Assembly (NCBI RefSeq): GCF_900114495.1
Contig: NZ_FOZI01000006.1
Span: 88,369-152,368, forward strand
DNA from: Dyella sp. OK004
Lineage (GTDB): Bacteria; Pseudomonadota; Gammaproteobacteria; Xanthomonadales; Rhodanobacteraceae
Direction: 5' to 3'
Length of the DNA stretch: 64,000 bases
The position numbers and the translations under genes were made by a program. Below, one piece after another: positions 1 through 9,202 of the stretch (its first letter is position 1; each line of letters opens with the position of its first letter). The notes under the pieces are model-generated. The model was not told where the DNA came from and made no database searches. It saw nothing but the letters and a program-made list of their open reading frames with translations.

Positions 1-98
1 AAATCGCCGCTGAGCTGAACCTGTTGCAGGCGGCCGGCGTGGATTTCCAGATCGATCACCACCAGCTTGCCGCCGGGCATTTTGTATTCACCGTGCAT
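1..98 (-). CDS. Lipoate/biotin protein ligase-type domain protein (partial, 5' end only)
   Basis: Only the first 32-33 codons are in the window; the gene runs off the left edge. The readable N-terminus (MHGEYKMPGGKL, then VVIDLE, GRL and VQLSGDF) resembles the small LplB-like or accessory domain of lipoate-protein ligases, whose hallmark is a K-PGGKL segment followed by a VxVSGDFF segment. Such domains help attach lipoate to 2-oxoacid dehydrogenase and glycine-cleavage subunits in the cytoplasm. A GAGGTG ribosome site lies just before the ATG at 98. It follows parC on the same strand but is separated from it by a terminator hairpin. The family call rests on a short stretch and is moderate. 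Confidence 0.5.
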   Translation of the reverse strand, partial: MHGEYKMPGGKLVVIDLEIHAGRLQQVQLSGD

Positions 99-185
99 GC
101 GCACCTCGCCCGGCTTTCGCCGCGTTCGGGAGAGAGGCCAGAGCGTAGTCCTTCGCGCGTCTTGGCGGAGTGTTTTTGCAAGGCT

Positions 186-223
186 CAAACGAAAACGGCG
201 CCCCGGCTGAGCCAGGGCGCCGT
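186..223 (-). terminator. Intrinsic terminator after parC
   Basis: A perfect 9-bp stem (ACGGCGCCC at 195-203 with GGGCGCCGT at 215-223) lies 24 bases beyond the parC stop codon. On the minus strand it is followed by TTTTCGTTT, the usual form of a rho-independent terminator. It separates parC from the ligase-like gene at the left edge. Confidence 0.8.
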
Positions 224-246
224 TCATCGCAAGCAGCGACGTTCGC

Positions 247-2487
247 TTAACGGGTGGTTTCGATCCGCTCCACACGGCGCAGGCCGCGCGGCAGTACGCC
301 GCCGCGCGTGGCGCGATTGCCGCCGAACTCCACCAGGTCGAACCAGCGTAGGGTGAGCTTGCGCTGCCCCGCATACAGCGTGACCTCGCCTTTGCCCTCG
401 GTCACCACGGCCACGCCCGCGACGCGCTCGTCGCCGGAGCTGAGCTTGGCCTTGGGAATCTCGATCAACTTGTTGCCCTTGCCCTTGTCGAGTTCAGGCA
501 GCTCGGCCACCGAGAACATCAACAGATGGCCTTCGGTGGTGACCACCACGATACGATCGCGCGCCGGATCGGCGCTGATCTGCGGTGCCAGCACCTTGGC
601 GCCGTCGGTCAGGCTGATGATCTGCTTGCCGGCCTTGTTACGGCCGGTGAGCGACTCAAAACGAGTGACGAAGCCGTAGCCGAAATCCGTGGCAAGGATC
701 AGGCGCGTGTCGTTGTCGCCCGCGGTCACCGCATCGAAGCTGGCGCCCGCCGGTGGGCTGAAGCGGCTGGTGAGCGGTTCGCCGTTGCCGCGCGCGGAGG
801 GCAGCGTGTGCGCAGGCGTCGAATAGCTGCGGCCGGTGGAGTCGATCACTGCGACTTGTTGCGTGGTGCGCGCGTTCACCGCGGCAAGCAGGCTGTCGCC
901 TTCGCGGTAGTTCAGGCCCTCGGCGTCGATGTCATGACCCTTGGCGGCGCGGATCCAGCCCTTCTGGCTGAGCACCACCGTCACCGGTTCGCTGGCGACC
1001 AGCGCGCTTTCGTCCAGCGCCTGTGCGACTTCGCGCTGCACCAGCGGCGAACGGCGGTCGTCGCCGTATTTGATGGCGTCGGCGCGCAACTCTTCCTTGA
1101 TCAGGCCTTTGAGCTTTGCCGGCGACTTGAGCAGCACGTTGATGCGAGCGCGCTCTTCTTCCAATTGGTCGCGTTCGGCATTGATCTTCATCTCCTCGAG
1201 GCGCGCCAGTTGGCGCAGCTTGGTTTCGAGGATGTAGTCGGTCTGCTCTTCGCTCAGTTTGAAGCGCGCCATCAGCACCGGCTTGGGTTCGTCCTCGGTG
1301 CGGACGATACGAATCACCTCATCGAGGTTGAGGTAGGCGATGCGCAAACCTTCCAACAGGTGCAGGCGGCGCTCGACCTTGGCAAGACGGTGTTCCAGGC
1401 GGCGCGTGACCGTGGTGATGCGGAAGCTCAGCCATTCCGAGAGGATGCGCTTGAGGTCCTTCACCTGCGGACGGCCATCCAGGCCGATCATGTTGAGATT
1501 GACGCGGAAGCTCTTCTCAAGATCGGTGGTGGCGAACAGGTGCTGCATCATCTCGTCGGCGTCGACGCGATTGGAGCGCGGCACGATGACCAGGCGGATC
1601 GGATTTTCGTGATCCGACTCGTCGCGCAGGTCCTCGATCATCGGCAGTTTCTTCGCGCGCATCTGTGCGGCGATCTGTTCGAGGATCTTGGACGGGCTGA
1701 CCTGATGCGGCAGCGCCGTGATAACGGTGTTGCCGTCCTCACGCTGATACACCGCGCGGGCGCGCAACGAACCGACGCCCGTTTTGTAGATGGAGAGCAA
1801 TTCATTGCGTGGAGTGATGATCTCCGCCTCGGTCGGGTAGTCCGGGCCGAGAATGTGTTCGCACAGATCGGCGACAGTGGCATCCGGATCGTCGAGCAGA
1901 CGGATACATGCGCTGGTCACTTCGCGCAGGTTATGCGGCGGAATGTCGGTGGCCATGCCCACGGCGATGCCCATCGAGCCATTCAGCAGCACATGAGGTA
2001 CGCGCGCCGGCAGCCAGCTGGGTTCTTCCAGAGTACCGTCGAAGTTCGGTACCCAATCCACCGTGCCATGGGCCAGCTCGCCCAACAGCGCTTCGGCGAT
2101 GGGGCTGAGCTTGGACTCGGTGTAACGCATCGCCGCGAAGCTCTTCGGGTCGTCCGGCGAACCGAAGTTGCCCTGGCCGTCGACCAGCGGGTAGCGATAC
2201 GAGAACGGCTGCGCCATCAGCACCATCGCTTCGTAGCACGAGGAGTCACCGTGCGGATGGAACTTGCCGATGACGTCACCGATAGTACGCGCGGATTTTT
2301 TGGGCTTGGCGGTGGAGGCCAGGCTCAGCTCGCTCATCGCGTAGATGATGCGGCGCTGCACCGGTTTGAGGCCGTCGCCCACGAAGGGCAGGGCGCGGTC
2401 CAGCACCACGTACATCGAATAATCGAGGTAGGCGCGCTCGGCGTATTCCTTGAGCGGGATCTGTTCGTAATTGGCTTGCAGATTCAT
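247..2487 (-). CDS. parC: DNA topoisomerase IV subunit A
   Basis: The breakage-reunion subunit of topoisomerase IV, which pairs with ParE to decatenate daughter chromosomes in the cytoplasm. The 746-residue length is normal for ParC. The N-terminal winged-helix/TOPRIM-interacting region carries the active-site tyrosine at about residue 122 in the AAMRYTES motif. The quinolone-determining segment reads [12 protein letters not shown] (about 78-89), keeping the serine and glutamate typical of sensitive enzymes. The C-terminal part (from about residue 490) holds the degenerate beta-pinwheel repeats of ParC; I see no GyrA box (QRRGGKG), which argues against GyrA. It is transcribed alone, with a terminator behind it; parE is not in the window. 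Confidence 0.95.
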   Translation of the reverse strand: MNLQANYEQIPLKEYAERAYLDYSMYVVLDRALPFVGDGLKPVQRRIIYAMSELSLASTAKPKKSARTIGDVIGKFHPHGDSSCYEAMVLMAQPFSYRYPLVDGQGNFGSPDDPKSFAAMRYTESKLSPIAEALLGELAHGTVDWVPNFDGTLEEPSWLPARVPHVLLNGSMGIAVGMATDIPPHNLREVTSACIRLLDDPDATVADLCEHILGPDYPTEAEIITPRNELLSIYKTGVGSLRARAVYQREDGNTVITALPHQVSPSKILEQIAAQMRAKKLPMIEDLRDESDHENPIRLVIVPRSNRVDADEMMQHLFATTDLEKSFRVNLNMIGLDGRPQVKDLKRILSEWLSFRITTVTRRLEHRLAKVERRLHLLEGLRIAYLNLDEVIRIVRTEDEPKPVLMARFKLSEEQTDYILETKLRQLARLEEMKINAERDQLEEERARINVLLKSPAKLKGLIKEELRADAIKYGDDRRSPLVQREVAQALDESALVASEPVTVVLSQKGWIRAAKGHDIDAEGLNYREGDSLLAAVNARTTQQVAVIDSTGRSYSTPAHTLPSARGNGEPLTSRFSPPAGASFDAVTAGDNDTRLILATDFGYGFVTRFESLTGRNKAGKQIISLTDGAKVLAPQISADPARDRIVVVTTEGHLLMFSVAELPELDKGKGNKLIEIPKAKLSSGDERVAGVAVVTEGKGEVTLYAGQRKLTLRWFDLVEFGGNRATRGGVLPRGLRRVERIETTR

Positions 2488-2718
2488 GCGGTTACGTCGG
2501 TAGGATGCGCGCGCGGGGCGCGGTTAGCCGGGGGATGGTGCCAGAACGGAGGGGCTGGGGACAGCTTGCGGAGGAAGGAGGCAGCTGTTGTGTTGGTGCA
2601 GCCAGCCATCATTGGCGGATGAGAGTAGGTTGCGCGCTTGCTATATCGCTGACATCGGTCCATTCCGGCTCACTCCGGACCGGGTCCAGGAGCAAGCAAC
2701 CCCTTTCGAAACATTTGG
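2488..2718. other. Intergenic region upstream of parC
   Basis: These 231 bases separate the parC start from the methyltransferase stop. I see no convincing ORF, repeat of the families found elsewhere, or clear terminator. There is only a short CCGG-rich inverted repeat near 2666-2682. The parC promoter presumably lies here but I cannot place it. Confidence 0.4.
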
Positions 2719-3543
2719 CTACCAACTGGCTTTGGCAGTCACGCCGTGCGTCTTCGCAGGCAACGAAATTTCCACGTGTAGGTTCGGCCGGAGCAGTGGA
2801 ACCGTGTCCAGCGTGGCCTGGATCGCACTTTTCCATGGCGCCACGGAACGCTTGTAGGTCGGAAGGATCTTCGCCTTCGTTGCTACAAAATCAGGAGACA
2901 GGGTGCGAAAGTAGTTGACGACCTCGCGCAGGCTGAATTCGCGCCAGTGGTGTGCGTAAGTATGCGTGCCGATGATTTCGTCGACGGATATGCCCCCTCC
3001 TCGGCCTAGTAAAAAGCGAAGAGGCTGCCAGGCCCGGCCGCGCCACGAATAGTAGTTGGGAGTGGTCACCAGAATCTTTCCGCCAGGGGCAAGGATGCGA
3101 TGGACCTCGCTCCATAGCGGAATTGGGTTGAACGTGATGTGTTCCAGAATTTCAGCGAACAGCACTACGTCGGCTGAGTCATCGGGGATCGACTGCAGAT
3201 CCTTCGCTGAACCAAGATCGCTACACTCATGAAGTTGTATGTTCATGATATGGGCGATACGGCGGATCGGTTCTTGCTGAAACACGACTGGCAACTCCAC
3301 CGCCATCACCTCAAATCCACCCTGCCTCCACATCACTGCCTGGTGGAGCCAGTGCGCACCAATATCCAGAACGCGCTTGCCACCGACCCAGGAGGTGTTG
3401 AACTCGTCGAGCGTTTTCCTGAAACGTTCGAAGTGATCTTTCAAGTAGTCTTCGGACGTACCGCCGTGCTGACGGAAGAGAGACAGGTAGTCATCGAAAG
3501 GGGTGGGGCGTTTCACTTGGTATCCCATTGATACCCGCTTCAT
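2719..3543 (-). CDS. Class I SAM-dependent methyltransferase
   Basis: About 274 residues if it starts at the ATG at 3543; a second ATG five codons in (MGYQVKRP) and an upstream extension to 3609 are also possible, and none has a strong ribosome site. The Rossmann core is readable: motif I VLDIGAHWLHQ is less glycine-rich than usual, then ADVVLFAEILEHI and an LAPGGKILVTTPN motif typical of Methyltransf_11/UbiE-like enzymes acting on small molecules or sugars/lipids. The substrate cannot be read from sequence. It stands alone between parC and traB-type genes, and is flanked by noncoding DNA that is less GC-rich than its surroundings, so acquisition by transfer is possible but unproven. Confidence 0.7.
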   Translation of the reverse strand: MKRVSMGYQVKRPTPFDDYLSLFRQHGGTSEDYLKDHFERFRKTLDEFNTSWVGGKRVLDIGAHWLHQAVMWRQGGFEVMAVELPVVFQQEPIRRIAHIMNIQLHECSDLGSAKDLQSIPDDSADVVLFAEILEHITFNPIPLWSEVHRILAPGGKILVTTPNYYSWRGRAWQPLRFLLGRGGGISVDEIIGTHTYAHHWREFSLREVVNYFRTLSPDFVATKAKILPTYKRSVAPWKSAIQATLDTVPLLRPNLHVEISLPAKTHGVTAKASW

Positions 3544-3772
3544 ATCAAGACGGGCGTGACATGCCGGGGTGCATCCGTGCCGCATTCTATCCTTCGGGAC
3601 TGTTTGCAAAGTCTACTTTAACGGACCACGGACCATCGACTGCCCGATGCTGACCGTTGGTCCTCTGCAATGCGGTGCTGCGTCGAGCCGAGAGTCACCG
3701 GGAGCGCTCTGGATTCGAAGCCAGGCAGGCATGCTTCGCGGCGAATTTTATCGCGCCGGGTGTTTGCGCGGC

Positions 3773-4642
3773 TTACTTGCGTTGCACGGTGATACCCAAC
3801 TGTTCCAGCTGCTTCTGCACGCTATCCGGGCCGGCCAGGTGTCCGGCGCCGACGGCGACGAAGCTCACGCCGGGTTGTTGCATGCGTTCGGCGATGGTTT
3901 TGGCCCAGGCTTTGTTGCGTTTGACGATCATGCGTTGATACAGCTCCGGGCTGACCTGGCGCAGGTCTTCGTCTTCGATGTGGGCGATGGTGTCGGTGTC
4001 GCCGTTGCGCCAGGCGTCGATGAGGTCGCGCAGTTTGGCGGGGCCTTCGGCGATGTCGTCGAAGGTCTGGCGCAGGAAGTCGATCTGCATGGGCTCGGGC
4101 ATGTCGGCGAGCATGCGCAGTTGCTGCTCTGCGGTTTCCAGGCCGTCGACGGGTTTGCCTGCTTTCTGCATCCGCGCGCGCAGTAGTTTGTCGACGCCGA
4201 GGTTGGGGTCCATGCCGGCCTGCACCAGCGGGGTGACGGCCAGGGTGATGGCGGCCAGCCAGGGGCGCATGGGTTGCAGGGTTGCCATGCCGCCCGGGAG
4301 GTTGGCCGCAGTCGCGGCGCGTTCGAGGCGGTCGCGGTCGTGCTGGGTGAGTTTGTCGGAGAGCGGGTGGGCCATGTCCAGGCCGTATTTGAGGACCAGC
4401 GCCTGCATGTTGGCGGAGTCGTCGTCGATCAGCTCGACGCTCAGACGCTGGCTGGCGTCGAGGGCCTTGTCCAGTTCGGGGGACGACCAATTCGTATCGC
4501 TGGGCAGCAGGTGGACGGTGCCGAGCAGATAAACCGTGGCGTGTTCATTCTTGGCGACCCACAGGCCAGGACGTGCGCTGACCGGTGCGGCGAGCAGCAG
4601 GCTTAGCGCGAACAGAGCGCAGATACGGCGGAACAGCTTCAA
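3773..4642 (-). CDS. TraB/GumN family protein, secreted
   Basis: A 289-residue protein with a Sec signal peptide (hydrophobic stretch about 8-22, ending VSARP) so it acts in the periplasm. It shows the family's two signatures: GTVHLLP near the N-terminus and VGAGHLAGPDSV near the C-terminus, both thought to belong to the metal-dependent TIKI/TraB fold. GumN homologues sit beside the xanthan cluster in Xanthomonas, but no exopolysaccharide genes are here, so the substrate is unknown. Start is TTG at 4642, supported by GGGAG eight bases upstream. It lies 24 bases downstream of the peptidase-like gene on the same strand and probably shares its transcript. Confidence 0.8.
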   Translation of the reverse strand: MKLFRRICALFALSLLLAAPVSARPGLWVAKNEHATVYLLGTVHLLPSDTNWSSPELDKALDASQRLSVELIDDDSANMQALVLKYGLDMAHPLSDKLTQHDRDRLERAATAANLPGGMATLQPMRPWLAAITLAVTPLVQAGMDPNLGVDKLLRARMQKAGKPVDGLETAEQQLRMLADMPEPMQIDFLRQTFDDIAEGPAKLRDLIDAWRNGDTDTIAHIEDEDLRQVSPELYQRMIVKRNKAWAKTIAERMQQPGVSFVAVGAGHLAGPDSVQKQLEQLGITVQRK

Positions 4643-4666
4643 CGCAAAACTCCCTGGGGTAGGGGA

Positions 4667-5710
4667 TCAGTGGGCGGCGGTGCGTCCTGCCTCGACATCG
4701 AGCAGGAAGCGGGTGAGACCGTCGAAGTACGTGCGTTGGTCATCGTACATCGCCATGTGGCTGCCTTTGGGGCACAGCAGGAAACGGCCTTGGGGCAATT
4801 TTTTGGCCATGGCGGCCATATAGGTCGGGTCCATGGTGTCGTACTGCGCGCCGATGACCAGGGTGGGCACGGTGATGCGATGCAGGTCCTTGCTGCGGTC
4901 CCAGTGCTCCAGGCGGCCGCTGGCACCGAGTTCGCTTGGGCCCTGCATCAAGGTGTAGACCTGCTCGTTGATATGGCCGAAGGCGCGTTGCACTGGATCC
5001 GGCCACTGTGCCTGGGGCATGCGCAGCACGTGTTTTTCATAGTGCATCGGCGTGAGGATCTGCATATATCGCGGATCGCTGGTATGTCCGCTGACTTCCA
5101 GTTGCTGCACTTCGGCGAGCAATTTGGGGTCCATGGCCGGCATCAGCACTTTATGTGCGTAGTCGTTGTAAGCCGGAATCGAGTCGACCATGTTGGAGAT
5201 CACCAGGCACTTGAGGTGCTGCTGGTATTTCAGCGCGTACTCCATGGCGAGGATGCCGCCCCAGGAGTGGCCGAGCAGGCAGAAGTTGTCCTTGTCCAGA
5301 TGCAGCGCCTGCCGCACCTGCTCCACTTCTTCCACGAAACGCTGGGTGGTCCAGAGCGAGTCGTCCTTGGGCTGGTCGCTATAGGCCGAGCCGAGTTGAT
5401 CGTAGTAGTAGTACTCGATACCCGCGGCGGGCAGGTAGCTGTCGAAGGCTTCGAAGTATTCGTGGGTGGCGCCGGGGCCCCCATGCAGCAACAGCAGTTT
5501 GAGCTTGGGGTTGTTGCCGACGCGTTTGGTCCAGACGCGGAACTTGCCCTTGGGTGTGTCGATGTCGATCAGCTTTACGCCGCCGCTAAGTACGTCGTCG
5601 CGGCCTTGGTTGTCGAAGTAGCTGGGGCCGCGAGTAGTGTTGTCCGCGTGGGCGGATAGCGCCATGCAGAGACCTCCTGCGGCGAACAGCATGGCGAGCT
5701 GGCGTTTCAT
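4667..5710 (-). CDS. Proline iminopeptidase-family alpha/beta hydrolase, exported
   Basis: A 347-residue S33-type alpha/beta hydrolase with an N-terminal signal peptide (about 1-22, cleavage after SAHA). The oxyanion motif HGGPG (about 76-80), nucleophile elbow GHSWGG with the serine, aspartate in QYDTMDP and histidine in KGSHMAMYDD give a complete catalytic set. The HGGPG motif with DQLGSAYS is characteristic of proline iminopeptidases and related peptidases that release N-terminal residues; the signal peptide suggests a periplasmic peptide-scavenging role. Upstream GAGGGG supports the ATG start. Probably co-transcribed with the TraB/GumN gene. It could instead be a tricorn-factor-like aminopeptidase. 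Confidence 0.85.
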   Translation of the reverse strand: MKRQLAMLFAAGGLCMALSAHADNTTRGPSYFDNQGRDDVLSGGVKLIDIDTPKGKFRVWTKRVGNNPKLKLLLLHGGPGATHEYFEAFDSYLPAAGIEYYYYDQLGSAYSDQPKDDSLWTTQRFVEEVEQVRQALHLDKDNFCLLGHSWGGILAMEYALKYQQHLKCLVISNMVDSIPAYNDYAHKVLMPAMDPKLLAEVQQLEVSGHTSDPRYMQILTPMHYEKHVLRMPQAQWPDPVQRAFGHINEQVYTLMQGPSELGASGRLEHWDRSKDLHRITVPTLVIGAQYDTMDPTYMAAMAKKLPQGRFLLCPKGSHMAMYDDQRTYFDGLTRFLLDVEAGRTAAH

Positions 5711-5773
5711 CGCGATCCCCTCGAATGGCCCGGCCGCACTATCCCGCGCAAAGCCGGTGGCGGCAAGCCATGG

Positions 5774-6892
5774 TCAGCGCGGCACGCGGTAACCGCCTGG
5801 GACGCCGTATGGGCTCAGCGTGATTTGCCATAGCTGGTCGCGGCGGCTGCGGAATACTGCGGCGGACACGCCGAGATAGAAATGCCACATACGCTGGAAC
5901 CGGTTGTCGTAGCACTCCGACAGCGCCGGCCAGCCCGCGTCGAAGTTGGCGCGCCAGGCCATCAGGGTGCAGTCGTAGTCCGCGCCGAAGTTGTGCCAGT
6001 CCTCCACCACGAACAAATCCTGCAGGGCTTCGGCGACTTGCTGCGCCGAAGGGATCATCGAGTTGGGGAAAATGTATTTCTCGATCCACGGATCGGGCCG
6101 CGACGGCGTGCTGTTGCTGCCGATGCTATGCAGCACGAACAGGCCATCTTCCTTTAGGCACCGGCGCGCCACTTCAAAGTAGCGGCGATAATTGAGTGCG
6201 CCGACGTGTTCGAACATACCGATGGAGAAGATCGCGTCGAATGGTTCGTCCAGCTCGCGGTAATCCTGCAGGCGGATATCGATCGGCAGGCTGGTGCAGA
6301 GCTCACGCGCGAACTCGGCCTGTTCCTGCGACACGGTGACGCCCACGCCTTCGATGCCATAACGCTCGGCGGCGAACTTGAGTGCTTCGCCCCAGCCGCA
6401 GCCGATGTCGAGCACACGCTGTCCTGGTCGCAGGCGCAGCTTGCGGCAGATCAGGTCGAGCTTGGCGACCTGGGCGTCATCGAGACTCTTGACTTCCGCC
6501 CAGTAACCGCAGGAATAGACCAGCCGCTTGCCCAGCATGGCCTGGAACAGGTCGTTGCCGAGGTCGTAGTGCGCGCGGCCGATCTCGAAGGCGTGCTCGC
6601 CGCGCTGCAGATTGACGAAGCGGGCTTTGAGATGGGTCAGCAGGGTATCGAGGGTTTTCAGTTCCTGGTCGATATGCGACGACAGCAGGCGGGTGAACAG
6701 GCCGGGCAGGTCGTCGGCGTCCCACCAGCCGTCCATGTAGGCCTCGCCGAGGCCGAGCGAGCCGTGGGCGAAAACACGGGCATAAAGGCGATCGTCGTGC
6801 ACGCGCAAATCGGTGGGAGCGTCGCCGTCGATATGGATGCCGGCGAGTTCAAGCAGGGCGGTGGCGCGTTGCTTCAGTGAATCCCGATTCAT
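5774..6892 (-). CDS. cfa: Cyclopropane-fatty-acyl-phospholipid synthase
   Basis: A cytoplasmic, membrane-associated enzyme that adds a methylene group from S-adenosylmethionine across double bonds of phospholipid acyl chains, usually on entry to stationary phase or acid stress. The 372 residues match the E. coli enzyme in length. Visible family motifs are HYDLGNDLF (about 108-116), the SAM-binding VLDIGCGWG (about 160-168), then GVTVSQEQ and SIGMFEHVG. It starts 29 bases after the DUF190 gene on the same strand, so it may also be read from the fluoride-responsive transcript, although a promoter of its own could fit in the gap. Confidence 0.93.
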   Translation of the reverse strand: MNRDSLKQRATALLELAGIHIDGDAPTDLRVHDDRLYARVFAHGSLGLGEAYMDGWWDADDLPGLFTRLLSSHIDQELKTLDTLLTHLKARFVNLQRGEHAFEIGRAHYDLGNDLFQAMLGKRLVYSCGYWAEVKSLDDAQVAKLDLICRKLRLRPGQRVLDIGCGWGEALKFAAERYGIEGVGVTVSQEQAEFARELCTSLPIDIRLQDYRELDEPFDAIFSIGMFEHVGALNYRRYFEVARRCLKEDGLFVLHSIGSNSTPSRPDPWIEKYIFPNSMIPSAQQVAEALQDLFVVEDWHNFGADYDCTLMAWRANFDAGWPALSECYDNRFQRMWHFYLGVSAAVFRSRRDQLWQITLSPYGVPGGYRVPR

Positions 6893-6921
6893 GCGTACCT
6901 CTTGTAGCGGCTTGAAACGAC

Positions 6922-7260
6922 TCAGCGGTTGCCGAGCACCTCAAAGCTTGCCGGCGCGGATGCATAGACCGTGTCGACGCCGGCGGTGCGCATGGTCTCC
7001 ACCAGTTGCGCGGCCTGCGCCTCGCTGAGCAGAAATTCCACCTTGACCGGCAGGTCGTCGGCTAGCTCGAAGAATTGTTCTTCGTGCAGTACGCCGTGCC
7101 TGCCATAGCCGGCGATGGCACGGAATACCGAGCCGCCGCCAATGCCGTGTTTCTTGGCGTGCTCCAGCAGCCATTCGGAAACCAGCATGCCGTCATGCCG
7201 GGCGCGCAAGTGGCAGTAGAAGCTCAGCAAACGGCCCTGTTGGATGGTGTCCTGGGTCAT
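6922..7260 (-). CDS. DUF190 family protein
   Basis: A 112-residue soluble protein of the DUF190 family, alpha/beta proteins resembling PII signalling proteins. Family features visible are the early RLLSFYCHLRARH segment, a conserved GIGGGSVFRAIAGYG block (about 40-54), and a VKVEFLLSEAQ strand-helix. DUF190 genes are frequently found next to crcB in proteobacteria, as here (14 bases downstream of crcB), suggesting a role in fluoride resistance, perhaps modulating the channel. That role is inference from context. Confidence 0.85.
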   Translation of the reverse strand: MTQDTIQQGRLLSFYCHLRARHDGMLVSEWLLEHAKKHGIGGGSVFRAIAGYGRHGVLHEEQFFELADDLPVKVEFLLSEAQAAQLVETMRTAGVDTVYASAPASFEVLGNR

Positions 7261-7274
7261 GGCGTTTCCTTAGT

Positions 7275-7667
7275 TCAACTGCGCAGCAGGACGCGAGTGA
7301 TCGCGATGCCGACTACCGTCATGGCGATGGAGCCGGCCAGATGCAAGGTCACGTGGCCGGCAAACCACAGGTACTGCTGGCGCAGTAACAGGGTGGTCGA
7401 TTCGGCCGAGAAGGTGGAGAACGTAGTGAGGCCGCCGAGAAAGCCGGTGGCCACGAACAAGCGCAGCTCGGGTGGCAGCGTCTGGAAATGATCGAACACG
7501 CCCAGGACGCCGCCCATCAGAAAGCCGCCGAGCAGGTTGGCGGCGAGCGTGCCTAGGGGCAGGGTGGGGAACAGGGGGTTGAGCAGCAAGCCGAGCAGCC
7601 AGCGCAGCCAGCAGCCAAGCGCGCCGCCAATGCCGACGACCAGGAATCCGGTATAGCCCACGAGCAA
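7275..7667 (-). CDS. crcB: Fluoride ion channel CrcB/Fluc
   Basis: A small four-helix inner-membrane protein (about 128-130 residues) that dimerises to form a fluoride-selective channel, protecting the cytoplasm from fluoride. The family signature GGALGCWLRW lies near the N-terminus; further on LAANLLGGFLMGG carries the pore asparagine, and GFLGGLTTFSTFS is the conserved phenylalanine-box/sodium-site motif. The start may be TTG at 7667 or GTG at 7661; AGGAG lies only three bases before the TTG but nine before the GTG, so GTG is the better choice. The leader carries a fluoride riboswitch, which makes the functional call very firm. Confidence 0.95.
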   Translation of the reverse strand: MLVGYTGFLVVGIGGALGCWLRWLLGLLLNPLFPTLPLGTLAANLLGGFLMGGVLGVFDHFQTLPPELRLFVATGFLGGLTTFSTFSAESTTLLLRQQYLWFAGHVTLHLAGSIAMTVVGIAITRVLLRS

Positions 7668-7699
7668 GGTCTCCTTTCAGGGGGATCCGGGCCCCGTGG

Positions 7700-7718
7700 G
7701 AAACAGGCACGTGCCTGC
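7700..7718 (-). terminator. Riboswitch expression-platform hairpin
   Basis: Downstream of the aptamer on the minus strand, the palindrome CAGGCACGTGCCTG (7717-7704) is followed by TTTCCC and can fold as a short terminator. Its 5' part includes GCAGG, which can also pair with the CCTGC that closes the aptamer, giving mutually exclusive structures. The mechanism (transcription termination) is inferred. Confidence 0.5.
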
Positions 7719-7738
7719 GCCCCGGCGAGACCGGTGGT

Positions 7739-7808
7739 GCAGGCATCATCAACCCGAAGGTGGTTTGTTCCAGTGGTGCCAGGAACGGGAGGCATGCCAT
7801 CTCCCTGC
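7739..7808 (-). promoter_or_regulatory. Fluoride riboswitch (crcB motif)
   Basis: Read on the minus strand, the leader 71 bases before crcB shows the conserved crcB-motif blocks in order: GGAGATGGCATGCCTCC, an optional hairpin GTTCC...GGAAC, then AACC-TTCG-GGTT and the near-invariant GATGATGCCT. The outer helix is formed by GCAGG (7808-7804) with CCTGC (7743-7739). This matches the known proteobacterial consensus closely. It senses fluoride and should raise expression of crcB and the DUF190 gene when fluoride accumulates. Confidence 0.92.
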
Positions 7809-7911
7809 CGGGCCATGCTAGCCGATGCATGTGTGGACACGCCAACTGGCACAGAGCTGCGCCACAGAAGCGCTCTATACTCGCGGCTCCGCGCCGCTCC
7901 GTTGCCCCGCC

Positions 7912-9180
7912 ATGACGCCCTCTTTTCGCCCCGTGCGGCGCAGCTTGCCCTGGCTGCTCGCCGGTCTGTCAATGATCGGCCCGTTCTCGATCGACGCGGT
8001 GTTTCCCGCCTTCCCGTTGATCGGCAGCGACTTCCGCGTGGACAGCGCCGAATTGCAGCAGTTGATCAGCGTGTACCTGCTGACCTATGCGGTGATGAGC
8101 CTGTTCCATGGCGCCATTTCGGACGCGATAGGCCGCAAGCCGGTGATCGTGACCGGCATCCTGGTCTATGCGCTGGCATCGGCGGGCGCGGCGTTGTCCA
8201 CCTCCTACACCATGTTGCTCGCCTGCCGCGCCTTGCAGGGTGCCTGCGCCGGCGCCGGCTTGGTAGTGGGGCGTGCGATCGTGCGCGACAGTCTGGAGGG
8301 CGCGGCGGCCCAGCAGATGATGTCGCGCGTGATGATGATCTTCAGCATCGCGCCGGTGATCGCGCCGATGATGGGCGCGCAGATGCTGTTTCTGGATGGC
8401 TGGCACGGCATCTTCTGGGTGTTGATGGGCTTCACGCTGATGCTCGGCGGCGCGCTGATCCTGTATCTCGATGAGACCCATCCGCCTGCGCAGCGCACGG
8501 TGTTCGCGCCGCGCAGTCTGCTGGCGGGCTATGTGAGTTTTGGTCGCGACAAGCCGTTCTGGCCGCTGCTGATTTCTGTTTCGGTAAATTTCGCGGGGCT
8601 GTTCCTGTACATCTCCTCGGCGCCGCACATCATCCGCGAGTTGCTGCATTTGTCCGCGCAGGGATTTCCCTGGCTGTTCATGCCTGTGGTGATCGGTCTG
8701 GTGGTGGGGGCGTGGCTTTCGGGCCGACTGGCCAGCCGACGCAGCGTGGCCTTCACGGTGAATCTGGGTTACGCCTCGTTGCTCTCTGCCTGCGCATTGC
8801 ATCTGTTGCTGGCGCTGGTCTTGCCGCGGCCCATGCTGCCCTGGTCGATGCTGCCGCTGGTGCTGCATGGTGTTGGTGTGCAGCTGGCGTTTCCCACCTT
8901 GACGCTGCTGTTGCTGGATCGCTTTCCGCACCAGCGTGGTGGCGCTTCATCGGTGCAGGCTTTCTGTAGCCTGATGTTGTGCAGCGTTGTGGCGGGCGTG
9001 CTATCGCCCATGCTGTCGGGCCACATGCTTTACCTCGCGCTGGGGGCGACGATGCTGACGGTGATCGGCTGGCTGGCCTGGCGCTGGTATCAACGCACTA
9101 CACAGCGCCCGCTGGCGCGTGAACGAGAAGTGCCGGGCGTAGAGGAAGCATTCGAGACGGAGCTTGCCGAGCCGCGCTAA
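7912..9180 (+). CDS. Bcr/CflA family multidrug efflux MFS transporter
   Basis: An inner-membrane major facilitator of about 422 residues with 12 predicted helices. It follows the Bcr/CflA pattern: GPFSIDAVFPAFP in helix 1 (motif D-like), then the cytoplasmic loop motif GAISDAIGRKPV (MFS motif A), and CRALQGACAGAGLVVGRAIVRD, the family's proline/arginine-rich motif C region. Such proteins export drugs such as bicyclomycin, chloramphenicol or sulphonamides by proton antiport; the substrate here is unknown. The ATG at 7912 is preferred over upstream in-frame ATGs because the hydrophobic domain begins directly after it. A TATACT box lies at 7876-7881, 30 bases upstream. It is divergent from crcB. 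Confidence 0.85.
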   Translation: MTPSFRPVRRSLPWLLAGLSMIGPFSIDAVFPAFPLIGSDFRVDSAELQQLISVYLLTYAVMSLFHGAISDAIGRKPVIVTGILVYALASAGAALSTSYTMLLACRALQGACAGAGLVVGRAIVRDSLEGAAAQQMMSRVMMIFSIAPVIAPMMGAQMLFLDGWHGIFWVLMGFTLMLGGALILYLDETHPPAQRTVFAPRSLLAGYVSFGRDKPFWPLLISVSVNFAGLFLYISSAPHIIRELLHLSAQGFPWLFMPVVIGLVVGAWLSGRLASRRSVAFTVNLGYASLLSACALHLLLALVLPRPMLPWSMLPLVLHGVGVQLAFPTLTLLLLDRFPHQRGGASSVQAFCSLMLCSVVAGVLSPMLSGHMLYLALGATMLTVIGWLAWRWYQRTTQRPLAREREVPGVEEAFETELAEPR

Positions 9181-9202
9181 CGCGGCGAAAGCGAGTGCAG
9201 GT

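Noticed and set aside
526..2622. 698-codon open frame opposite parC
   Set aside because: It lies wholly antisense to parC, has no recognisable domain, and is typical of shadow frames in GC-rich coding DNA.
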